Of a stretch of DNA of 64,000 bases, positions 51,893 through 62,345 are shown in pieces (positions within the stretch are counted from its first letter, which is position 1; each line of letters begins with the position of its first letter). The DNA comes from Brachionus manjavacas. Its lineage: Eukaryota; Rotifera; Eurotatoria; Ploima; Brachionidae. The notes beneath the pieces are model-generated. The model had not been told where the DNA came from, ran no database searches, and saw only the letters and a list, made by a program, of their open reading frames with translations. Position numbers and translations under genes: made by a program. The DNA lies in NCBI GenBank assembly GCA_019054805.1, contig JAHQIY010000013.1:1-64000 (forward strand), in the 5' to 3' direction.

Positions 51893-52050
51893 ATAATAGT
51901 CCCTATTCTATCCTAGTGGATAATGGGGAGGCGCTCATCTCCTTTTCATGTACCTTTTTGAGCAACGGCTCCTATCTGAAACAGAGGCTACTGCATCGAG
52001 ATGATCATCTACACCGCAATTATTACCCAGTCGAAACTGGTAAACTGGTC
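51893..52050. other. GC-richer island, possible transposon end, unrecognised
   Basis: About 150 bp (ggataatggggaggcgctc, cttttcatgtacctttttg, ctactgcatcgagatgatc, ttacccagtcgaaactgg) stand out from very AT-rich flanks. It has no long open frame. It includes a small inverted repeat, GGAG/CTCC around gcgctcat. Composition and isolation suggest an inserted repeat or retroelement tail, without a family call. Confidence 0.3.
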
Positions 52051-53029
52051 TTTAAAAGCTTACTTTAAAAATCATTCCAATTATTCGAGATATTTTAAAA
52101 AAGTATGGAAGTAATGCTCATGTAGTAGTAGTGAAAACATAGAATACATAAAATTCAATCATTATAAATTTTTATGACCAATTGCCTGTTAAACAGCAAT
52201 GAGATTTCTTTAGTGAAATCAGGAGTAATATATTAAAAGGAACTCTTCAGATGAAATTAGGGACATGAAAAATGGTTACAATAGAAAATAAAGACTTAAG
52301 GTATTCATTTGAATGAATGAATGTGAATGTAAATAAGATAGAATGCATACTAGTCAAAAAAGTTTGAAGACGCAACTTAATTTGAATAACTGGAGAGGAT
52401 AAGGGGGTTACGATTTCAGAAAACAAGAGTTTCTAAACTACTTCGAATGGTCAGCCTAAATTATTTTGGATCAGTCATAGCTTTTTCAAGAATTGATGTA
52501 ATTAAAGTGCAACTGGTCGCTTTTTTGGAATTGAAATCATGATTGCTTTGTAGGCCTTAAATTTATAGAAAAAGTTCAAGGAAAGTAATCACAGAAATTC
52601 ACTGGCACATGAGGTAGTGAAGATGGCCGCATATATTTTTAAGTTTGTCACAATTTTACTAAACATTTGATCTAGATAATGTCGCCAACGGGCTTTTTAT
52701 TTTCAGAGTGGATGAAATGGGCTTTTCCGCTCTATATAATAACACAATGTATACACCAATCAAGTCTATACACCTCAACAACAATGTCCTCGATTCAACG
52801 TTTTTACCAATTTAAATTGTAATAACGAGCATCATATCTTCCATTATTCTAAAATAAATTAGACAGCTGAAAACTAAGTCGAACCAAGCTAACGCACAAA
52901 ACGTTGCAGTAATATACAACAACAAGAATACCGAAAATACTACACTGCTTACAACCAATTAAACTTTATACTACATGTTCTGCGGTTAACCCACCTAGAA
53001 ACCGACAAACAGAATACACTGAATATTCG

Positions 53030-53345
53030 CGACACGTGTTATCAAACGTCAAGATCTCAACAGCACCAAAGAATAAATCAGCGTTATTGAAATACCCAAG
53101 ACCCCTCAACGTTGACCAAGTAATAATAATCATGGGACCATCTGAATACTTAAATTTCGGTATATGTGCATTTCAGCGAATTTGCATCGAAAAGGATTGT
53201 TCACCTAAAAGTAAAAAAAATATATATCTACTAACATTTATATTCAGACATGGAACTCTTGATGCCATATCCACAGATCAAGGGACAAACTACTAATCAC
53301 TAAATATTAACCTCTGGGAACAACTCCAATTCATCAAAAATACAT
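53030..53345 (+). mobile_element. Degenerate retroelement integrase-core fragment
   Basis: The plus-strand frame at 53036-53296 ends with FIFRHGTLDAISTDQGTNY, close to the integrase block F-x-x-[HF]-G-x-P-x-x-I-x-[ST]-D-x-G-x-x-F that contains the second catalytic Asp. About 50 residues earlier, NVDQVIIIMGPSEYLNFG resembles the block around the first Asp (W-x-x-x-x-D-x-x-GP), with Ile in the expected Asp position. After the stop, NLWEQLQFIKNT resembles the following L-x-x-x-x-x-H/K segment. Short and broken; Ty3/gypsy or BEL origin cannot be separated. Confidence 0.5.
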
Positions 53346-55178
53346 GACAACTACGATAAGTATTTTTTTAAATTTTTTACTAATGAAGATTTTTAATTAA
53401 AATTATAGTGTTATTTAAATTAAAAATGTATCAATTCTATAAGAAAAAAAATCAAAAATATCTCCATAAAATATTGATATTCTTTAAATCAATACATTGT
53501 TTTTTATATTATAAATTAATAATATGAATATAATATAATCAGACTAAATCATATAAAAATGCTTAGTGCATAAAATCGATCTAATATTCTTACTTAATTA
53601 GAAAAACTTTATTTAAATTAGTTTCCACTACCTACATTGGCATTAGATTTTTCTTCGAAGCTTGGTAAAAGAGAATGAATTTACATTAGAATTAATGAGC
53701 TAAAAGAGTAACAAAAAATTGAATTTTTTTTAGATAAAAATTTCTTTTTTTTAATTTTTTTAAAAGATTATTGACTTATGCTGACTAATAAATCACTGAC
53801 GTGACCCGAGTGCAGCATCCGAGAGTTATTCTTACAGATTTACAGCTGCATATCCTTTCTAATGGATGGTTCTTATTTAAAATAGTGGCTAATTTAACGA
53901 AAACTTTATACTTTAGCCTTGTATGAATTTCTGTTAAAATAATTTTACAATTTTGTCCATAAATTTCATAGTTGTTCAGCTATTTTGAATTTATAACTTC
54001 GATTAATCGTTAAATTTTTTGCTAAGTATCCATATCAGTGTTTCAATTGATCAGTGCCAAAACAAAAAAAACTTTTTTATTGCTTCAATTTTAAACCGAG
54101 GAAAATTGATATTTGTTACTTTACCAATGTTGGTAATGAATTTTTTGCTTTGGATATAATGAAAATTTAAACTATTTCCTAAATTATTGATTGAATTTAA
54201 ATGTATCCTTCATAAACCGAGCCATTTCTATTAAATCAGATAAAGGCGATCTGTAGCATGCGTTAATCAAATCGCCAGTAATTTGAAAATCGTTCATTAT
54301 ATTTTATGTTCTTTAATTATGATTAAATATTTCATTAATTAAAAAATTATTGTCAAAATTGAATTTTTTAATTTAAATTTAGTGATTTAAATTTTTCTTT
54401 ATAATTTCAGATTTAAATCATCGATCTCACAAAAAAAGATCGCTATTTCTTAGCAAAAAATTTAATTTATCAGTTTCGGATAAAAGAAAATTTAATATTT
54501 TAAAATAACTTTTCACTGCTCCATTTATTCAAAAATACCCAATATTTTTCCATTTTTGGCACAGACAACTAAAGGCTTAATTACGTTTCTTTTTTGTTTG
54601 ATATTTGACATTGATATTTTAACCTTTTCTGACAATAACAATAAGTTCCATCGGCCACAATAGCTAGTTCATTTTTTTAAAATTCAAAAAGTTTAGAAGC
54701 CATCTTAATGTCTTGCAATAACCACTCATCTCTAGTTAAATGTGCATGTCCAAGGTAGTTCGCAACAAAATCTTTAAGCAAGGCGTTTTTTAAATATTTT
54801 ACTTGCTAAAAATTTGTCAATTTCAAAGCAAACTTTTCAAATTTAAATTTTTATGTCAGCTACTAACTAAAACTAACTAAGATTAAATTCAAAGCTGAAA
54901 ATCATGATCAATATTAAAATTAGATTTGATGAAGAAATTCAAATAGAAATACCTAATGAAAAAATTGTCAATTAATCTACTCTTTAGAATTAACTCAATA
55001 TTTTTTCTTTAAAAAATTATTATTCACTTGGAAACAAAAAAATTTGAATTAAAATTCAGTTCAATTCTCTTGACAGTCAAAAGTAAAAAATTCAAAATAA
55101 ATTATTTTATTTTAAATGATTATATTATTTGATTAAAACATTATTAGTTTATTTTCAATGGTTGATATGAAGGAGTCA
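53346..55178. other. AT-rich intergenic region downstream of tektin-2
   Basis: No gene recognised. A less AT-rich patch at 53790-53870 (gacgtgacccgagtgcagc) has no frame. The last 100 bp contain AATAAA on the minus strand at 55148-55153 and 55106-55111, either of which could end the tektin-2 transcript. Confidence 0.55.
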
Positions 55179-56548
55179 TTAAAACTGGTTAATTTTTAAT
55201 GATTTACGAATTCCATTAAAGTTTTCAGCCTCATCAATACGAATTGTATTTGTCTTAACATCTATATCTTTCAAAATAAGCAACTTGTTTCTGTCCAAGT
55301 CCTTGAGTTTCTTGTGCGATTCATTTAGTCGTTCTTGCAAGCGTCTAATTGAATCCTCAATTTCGTGAACTTCCTTTACCATTTTGTATTGAGCTGGATC
55401 GCGAACTAGCTCAATTTCTGGCCTGTTTGTTCTAATATCTAGTCTTGTATGAGCCAACTTCAAATAGTTCTCTTTGTCAAGAATAGCTTTTTCTACATTT
55501 TTGATATTTTCTTCCATTGTGTCAATCAATTTAGTAACATCTTTGCATTGTTCTTCCAATTTAGCTTTGGAATCTTTTTCTTCCCAAATGCGGCGCTCTA
55601 TGGCCCGGTTGGTTAGTTCTATTTGTTTTTGCATGTCATTAGCAGTTTGTTGTAAAGTAGAGTCGACAACATTTCTAAGTTGGACCGAATTTAAACGAGT
55701 CGCTTCAGCACTCTTGATGTTAACATCACTGAAATTCTCCCACTGTTGCTCTGTGTAAGAGCTTAATGAAAACAAAATAAAAACCTTCTGGAAACTAAAA
55801 AAAATACATTTTACTTTGGTTCAATTTTGGCAGCGCCATTTTTCAAATACAAACTGGGACTGGTCAGTGTTAAATTGTGTACATGACTGTCGATTGACTC
55901 AGCATTAAATTTGTTTTTAATGTCATTCTCGAGGTTGTATCTAGCTTTCCTATTCAGACGTAACTGTTCCTTAACTTGCTCTAAAAGGCGAATTAACAAC
56001 GCATTAGCCCCAGTCTCAATCTCTACCTCTTTGATCAATTCTTTTTGAACATTATCGTGCACCAAGTCAATATCATACCTCTTTTCTCTTAAAGCAATTT
56101 TTTTTCAGTTATCACTTAATTTTTATTTCAAGCTACCTGTTAGCAAGACAAGTTTGGGCAATATGTAGAGGCTCTTGTACTGCTTCAATGGCTTTTTCAA
56201 CTCTTCTTTTGAAAGCTTCAAGAACATCGATTTCTTTAAAAATGTCGTCTAGTTTAGATTCCAATTCGTTCTTCCAATACTTGACATCATTTAATCTTTG
56301 GTCTAGATAATGCTTAGATTATAGAAAAGTAGAAAATATTATGGACATTTTTAGAGACCTATTTTTTTATCGACGTCTTCCAAAGTGGTATCGGATTGCT
56401 CCCTGGTTTCAGAATCGAGCCTGTCCGATTCGAGTATGAGCCTCTCGGCAGCAGCTCTGTCTCGTTCAGCATTTTTGTGCTTAATTTTACTAGCAATTTT
56501 CCACTCTTCTGGAGTAAATCGTTGAGGACGAGTTACAACTTGAGCCAT
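55179..56548 (-). CDS. TEKT2: Tektin-2, ciliary/flagellar doublet microtubule protein, four exons
   Basis: Exons on the minus strand are 56548-56359, 56302-56137, 56087-55815 and 55761-55179. All introns are GT-AG, 49-56 bp long, and reading phases match at each junction (1, 2, 2), giving 403 residues; human tektin-2 is about 430. Exon 1 starts MAQVVTRPQRFTPEEWKIAS; the FxPxEWxxA start is typical. Residues REKRYDIDLVHDNVQKELIK and LRLNRKARYNLENDIKNKF follow the family blocks. The tektin signature nonapeptide appears as RPEIELVRD at about 323-331, preceded by LAHTRLDIRTN. The protein is mostly coiled coil with family-typical breaks. Tektins form filaments inside the A-tubule of axonemal doublets and are needed for motile cilia. 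The near-complete colinearity with vertebrate tektin-2 rather than tektin-1, -3, -4 or -5 supports the subtype. The start is the first ATG in frame. An RFX X-box lies upstream at 56734. Confidence 0.96.
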
Positions 56549-57956
56549 TCTCTGTGCAACTTATAAAGAATTTCAAAAATCTCAAAAAAGAAAACCAAGT
56601 TTTAACAATAAACCAAATAAAAATCTAAAAACAAATTATTAATAATTATTATAATAATATTAGGTAAGTTTTTTAGTTGCTATATATTAATTTGATTTTA
56701 TCCATCATTTATTTTTGTATATAACTTTAATTTGTTGCCGAGGAAACTTCAAAGACTTGGTTTCTATTGCGATAAAGTTTTAAAAAAAGTTTTATAAGCA
56801 TAAAAAGCTAATCAAATATACTCTAATGCTAAATTTTTTTTTACCTTCCGACTGAATAAAATTTCAAGCGCAAAATCTAAAACAAAGATTCATAAAAATT
56901 ATTGAAAATCTATAAAATTTTTTACTTACTTTTAATTTTTATAAGAAAATTTGATAGATTATTTAAAAGAAAAATTAAATTTTTATAAATTTTTTTTTAT
57001 ATCAATTCACGTATTTTGAATTTGAACAAAATTGAAAAAATAGTCGAATACAAAATAAACTGCTATTTTTATTTTTAAATTTGCTATCATAAAATAAACA
57101 TTATTTGATTAAGCTGCCAAAAGTTCTTGAAAAACGGTTCATTTTATTTTCGTTAAAAACTCAATAAAAAAGCTGCATCTTTTGTAAAACAATAAGATTT
57201 AAGAACACTTAGTAAAAGACATAAACTAAGCTACATGCTATTTATTTGTTTATTTTAATTCACAATTTAATTAAATTTACAAAATATAAAACAAAATTCT
57301 AGATTTAAATTTTTTTTTTTCAATTCTAATTTTTCTCATAAAACTGATAATGATCCTGCTGGCTCCCCATCCGCTTTTGTAACACAGTGCTTGATCTTTG
57401 TTTTCCATATTAAATATACTTGCCTTAACTATCATTTGAGTCTTTAACTTGTGCCCTGATGAATCCGAGTTGACAATCTTTCTCTTTGTTACTATTTCTT
57501 GTTTTTATTTAAAAAATAACTAATAAATATTATAACATTTTTTTCAAAACATAAATTAAAATATTTCTAGATAGTGTTTTTGAATAACAAATTAATCATT
57601 TATTTAAAAAAATCTTTATAAAAAAACAATTTATGGAAAAAAAGAAGTTTTTTTCAAGGCAGTTCCGAATAGCTGCGCCTTCTTTTCAGCCCTCACGATT
57701 ACAATATGGTGAAAATAAAATATTCATATTATTTTTTTATTGGTATATTTAATTCTGCTATGAGTTCGGTGTGTGTAGGATTGAATCAAGAGGGAGTTTT
57801 TATTTTAAGTTATTTTTGTTGGAGCTTTAAAGCAGAAAGTCCTGGATCTCGTGAGGAAATTCATGGTTTTTCTTTGTGGTGATAAATTTTGAAAAAGCTT
57901 GGTAGTTATGTTATCGATCAAAAGGATTCTTAACTCTTTGTGGACTTTTTTGATTC
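56549..57956. other. Tektin-2 upstream region and spacer
   Basis: Apart from the X-box, no gene is recognised. Less AT-rich patches at 57345-57490 and 57650-57710 (ggcagttccgaatagctgc) may be worn transposon sequence belonging to the LINE fragment that follows, but they show no reverse transcriptase or endonuclease motif. Confidence 0.45.
56734..56747. promoter_or_regulatory. RFX-type X-box in the tektin-2 promoter
   Basis: GTTGCCGAGGAAAC: half-sites GTTGCC and GGAAAC separated by two bases, as in the RFX/DAF-19 motif GTNRCC-N(0-3)-RGYAAC, with one deviation (A for Y). It lies about 186 bp upstream of the tektin-2 ATG. X-boxes near the start of ciliary genes are a well-known feature of RFX-controlled ciliogenesis in animals. 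Confidence 0.65.
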
Positions 57957-59210
57957 TTGTCTTTAGTGGAAATGCTTATCTTCAACCAATCTATAAAACA
58001 AGGTAAACTTCCATCCCATTGGAAATCAGTCAATCTTAGCCCGATATACAAAAAAGGTACAAAAACCGATCCGATCTCTTTTACATCAATAACGTGCAAA
58101 AGTCTTGAAAGAATCATTAAAAAAGCAATGATAAATCACTAACTCAACAAATTACTAATATCGCCATCAAAACACGGTTTTGTTCCAAAAAATTCTTGCG
58201 AAACAAATCTACTTGAAGCTCTTGACGACATTACTGAGACACTAAATCAAGGGAATGATGTTGACCTTATATTTCCGCAAGGCTTTGGATTTAGTCTCTC
58301 ACTCACCTCTTCTGATAAAACTCGAATCGTAGGGCTTTAAGAATCAGATTCTCGCTTGGATTAAATCGTTCCTCACCTGGAGAAGACAAGGTGTAGTAAT
58401 CAGAGACAACGTGTCACCCTGGCAGGTAGTGAAAAGTGGGGTTCCTCAGGGTTCAGTGCTTGGTCCCTTATTACTCATCATTTGCATAAAAGAAATGCCT
58501 GAACTTTGAGTCATGCTTCGAGACTATTTGCAGATTATTGTTAGATACTTGCAATCATAGGAACATCAAAGATAATCTTCAATTGCAAGCAAACATAGAT
58601 AAAGTAGTTGAGTTATCCAAAAAGTGGCATATGATTTTCAACCTACCGAAATTTAAAACTATGCAAATAACTAAATCGAACATTAGAAATAAAGATAAGG
58701 CGTTTGCTGAATATATAATGCCAGATCTAGATGATTCAAGAAACAAAATGGCCGAAACAAAATCCGAAAGGGACCTAGGTTTCAAATTTATAAATAACCT
58801 CAAACGGAACGAACAGTTAAAAGCGAACTCAATACTAGGCTTTCTTAAAAGAGCATTTAAAACCTGGACGGTTGATTCGTTCAAGTATCTCTATTGAACA
58901 TTCGTTAGGCCTCATATTAATTATGCCTCTTCGGTCTGGAAGCCTCACAACAAAGCAGATATTAAAAAACCCGAACGAGTTCAAAGAAGAGCCACAAAAC
59001 TTGTCACTGAACTGTGATTTTTAACTTACGTTGTAAGATTAGATAAACTCAACTCAATGACATTAGAAGAGAGAAGATTGAGAGGAGATGCAGTAAAGTA
59101 AAAAGAAAACGGTCTTAACATTGCAAACTGGTACAATCTCAACGCTCTAGCGTTATAAGAGGATAAAAACATAGAAAGTCGAGACAACTAGCGGTCAAAG
59201 AAAAAAGTTG
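57957..59210 (+). mobile_element. Non-LTR retrotransposon reverse transcriptase relic (CR1/L2/jockey-like)
   Basis: Conserved RT blocks occur in order across shifting plus-strand frames: FNQSIKQGKLPSHWKSVNLS with PIYKKG; SFTSITCKSLERIIKKAMIN; KHGFVPKNSCETNLLEALDD; VVKSGVPQGSVLGPLL (58434-58480); LFAD (58524-58535); then the thumb-like KKWHMIFNLPKFKTMQI and ERDLGFKFINNLKRNEQLKA; and the C-terminal RPHINYASSVWKP, VQRRATKL and LEERRLRGDAVK. The catalytic F-A-D-D box reads FADY because the second Asp codon is TAT. Several frameshifts and stops separate the blocks, so the copy is dead. The endonuclease domain and 3' tail were not seen. The nearest clade by these motifs is CR1/L2/jockey; a finer call needs a tree. 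Confidence 0.9.
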
Positions 59211-59477
59211 CTCTACAAAATAATTTTATTATTTTATACAAGTTTTAAAATAAAAAGTTAATTTAATTTTCATACTTAGATTCAATTAATCAAAAAAACT
59301 AACTTTAGTTTTTAAATTTCAAATTGTCTAAAACAATCCTACTTTGTTTCTTTTTTAGATTAAGTTATTGTTTTTTTATAATTTTTAACATTTTTAAAAA
59401 AATTTTGTATATTTCTATAAAAATAATAGTGAAAAGTGATATTAAATATTTAAGAACAAAATAAATAGTGTGTATTT

Positions 59478-59887
59478 CTAGTCATTATTCAGCTTTCTAA
59501 AAGATTCATCGCCATTTAGTCCTCCGGTCTGCCATACTGGTGGTGAAATCCACTCCGCGCTACTAGATCTAATACAAAACCTTGGTTTTTTCTCTTTGAA
59601 TATGTTTTCCAACACGATATTTTCATTTGTTGTGGCCCTAAACAACTTGGTAAAATTAACACAAAGTCTGACTTGCGCTTGAACCCGGGGTATCATGTTA
59701 CAATCTTTTGCCCATTCTGGAATAGGCTTGCTCGGCTCATCCTCATCATCAGTCTCATCAGATGATCCTAGTTCTTCAATACCATAATTTTCTGTCTGTG
59801 GTTTACAGATTCTCGCATCAGCCGAATTCGATCGTTTTCGAACAGGATTTTTTGCTTTATTGACTATAATAATTGTAGCATTTTTAT
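59478..59887 (-). CDS. INCENP: INCENP, C-terminal exon with the Aurora B-binding IN-box
   Basis: After a TTTAG acceptor at 59888 the minus strand reads 136 codons to TAG at 59478-59480. It contains ENYGIEELGSSDETDDEDEP, SKPIPEWAKD, then FTKLFRATTNENIVLENIF, KEKKPRFCIRSSSAEWISPP. This matches the C-terminus of animal INCENP: the NYGMDL...DDSTDDE acidic patch, KPIPxWA, and the IN-box ending KPRYxxRTSSAxWxSPP. INCENP is the scaffold of the chromosomal passenger complex. The IN-box wraps and activates Aurora B kinase, and the Ser pair of the TSS motif (here SSS before AEW) is phosphorylated by it. The exon starts in phase 1. The last exon upstream that I can place (ending 62346) ends in phase 0, so at least one exon between them is missing from this description. 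Poly(A) hexamers are plentiful downstream. Confidence 0.93.
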
Positions 59888-62345
59888 CTAAAGATTAAAA
59901 AGGGATACATCATATTTGAAATTTACTTAATGTAAATCCTCTAATCAATTAATGATTTAAAAAATGGTCTCTTAATTCAGAGAAAACTTATACCAAATCT
60001 AAAAATGATCGATTCCCTGGTTATGCTCTTATAATCGAGTGCATCAGTATTATTTGGGAAACTTTTGATCCAATAATAGTTCAAAATATTTTTAAAGAAA
60101 AGTTTCTGAACTTTAGAATAAAAAAAACAATGCAAAAAATTAAAAATCAAAATCTTTTTGTTTTTTTTTTTTGAAGAATTAAATCGAAAACCATAGCAAA
60201 ATGAATTTAAAATCAACGAAAATATTAGCACTATTAGATTAATTAATGTATGATTTTCTAAATTAGTAATGTAGGAATATAGTAAACAAAAGACTACTTT
60301 ATTTTTTATTAGATTTTATATTTTAAATAAAGCTTAATATAATTTTTTTTTGGAAATAACGGATGCCCGAAATGGTTGTTTGAATCTCAATCAAATAAAA
60401 AATCATGATTAAACATAGATAAAATTTTGGAAATTTGATACGATGTACAAAATTGTACCTTGTTTTTAAAAATAATGATCTTTTATTTAAATTTTTTATA
60501 TTTGCATGTTCGACCCTCAGATTTGACCAATAGCCTGACCGAATGCATCACTTTAAAGAGAATTTTATCATGATTATTTATTATTTTATTTTGATAATTT
60601 TTAGAGAAGTTATGTTGAAAAAATCTCAAAAACTTACAGTTTTTGTAAATAAAAATACTAGTATTCATATTTTAAATATATTTTTATTAAGTTTATAAAT
60701 TAACTGAAATTTTTCAAAATTATTAAATTGAATATAAGCTTTTAATTAAGTGGCAGTTTGAAAATTTAAATGAAAATTTTATAGGCTTTAAAGGTGTTTT
60801 TCATACTTTTTAATATTCGGATAAGCTTTTTTTAAAGAAAAAAAATACAGAAGAATTAAAATAATCTTAATATAAAAAATATTCCACTAAAAAGCTAAAT
60901 GTAAAATATTTCTTAGTTGTACAAGGTCATTTCATTTGGATTCCTAATTTTCTGGATAAGTTTTTGTTATCTTTTGACTTTTGACACTTAGAACCTTTCT
61001 TTACTTCTTTTCTTTACAAAATAATGCATCGAAATAGCATTAAAAGTTTCATTACTACTGAATATTTTAGAAGGATGAGGGTATGGATTATTCATAGGTC
61101 TAGAACATGACAAAAAAAAGAGCTTTTTATTTTTGAAATCTAGATAAAATTAAATACTTCTTTAACTCCTATTTTGACTTTAACTCTTTAAATGATTTTT
61201 AAAAAAAAGTTAAATGCAGTGAATTAACAATTTTATAATTATTTTTTATTACTACTGTTACTACTAGATTAATCGATTAAATTAAATTTTGCTTATTTTA
61301 TTTTACTTTTTAAATTTAATTAATCTCTCTTAAGGAGAAGTAAAGAATTTTCTTTCTAATTTTACAAAAATTAAATTTTGAAAATACACATTAATATATT
61401 ATAAAAATGTTAATTTAGTTTTTAGGTTTTGATCAAGAGATCATGAATTTTTTAAATAAATATCAAACAAAGGTTAACTCAAGAATCATCAGACTTAATA
61501 AATTTAAGATTTTTGATGGATTCAAACCAAATACAAGGAATTGAAAGATGTTTAAATTTTATTATTTTATTTTTATTTATGTCACTGTCAATTTGTAAAA
61601 TTTATTATTTTGTATAATAATTTGACGAAAAATATAAGTTTCTTTTTTACTTTGACCAAAAATCTAGGAATTTTAAAAAAATCAAATAAACTAATTCGTA
61701 ATATTTAACCAAAAGTTTACAATCAAATTTTGAAATTTGATAAAAATTTAAAAAACAATTCAATTTTAATTATCACATTTTTTTTATTGAGAAATCTTCC
61801 CATGACAATTAAAGCAAACCTGAACATTTTATAAATTGACAGTGACATCTTATAATAAAAAATTTTAAACTAAATTCAGGATATTTTTTTTCATGTTTTT
61901 AAAGCTTCTTAATTTTTTATAATTTTTAAAATGGGTTTCATTAATTGATTTTTATGGTTTTCATTTTTAAAATTAATTTTATCATGATAAAAAATATTTA
62001 TTTCTAGAGTATCACATATAAATTTTAAGAAAGATGACAAAATCTAAGAGTTGACATACAAAAATATGACTAGATCTATTTTTGTACCTCTAATGAAGAT
62101 ATTGATGTGCACGTTAAGTAAAATTATCAACTTCTTTATGATGCATAATAAGTTGGAAAAAAATAAAATAAATTACAATTTGAAAATTTGCTTAAACAAT
62201 CTTTAAGATATTGTAAAAGTTTATAAAAAATAAAATAAGCTTCCTTACTTATTATTTTGGGTTTTTTTACTTGATTTGTTTTGACCATTTCAGACTTAAT
62301 TAAAAAATCAATTTTTATTTAATTTGTCTTTTAAATTTTAATTAC
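59888..62345 (-). other. Unresolved INCENP interior (introns plus undetected exons)
   Basis: About 2.4 kb of extremely AT-rich sequence, far longer than the 50-60 bp introns seen elsewhere. INCENP normally has a long charged single-alpha-helix/coiled-coil segment before the IN-box; no such Glu/Arg/Lys-rich frame is visible here. Two short open stretches have splice-like borders: 60105-59994, whose phases (0 in, 1 out) would fit, and 61099-61005 (RPMNNPYPHPSKIFSSNETF). Neither resembles known INCENP. Alternatively 62346-64000 is a separate gene ending at the TAA at 62331. Confidence 0.4.

Noticed and set aside
43732..53039. Three CACGTG E-boxes (43732, 48655, 53034) as targets of the HES protein
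   Set aside because: Three 6-bp matches in about 28 kb are close to chance, and they do not cluster at the promoter.
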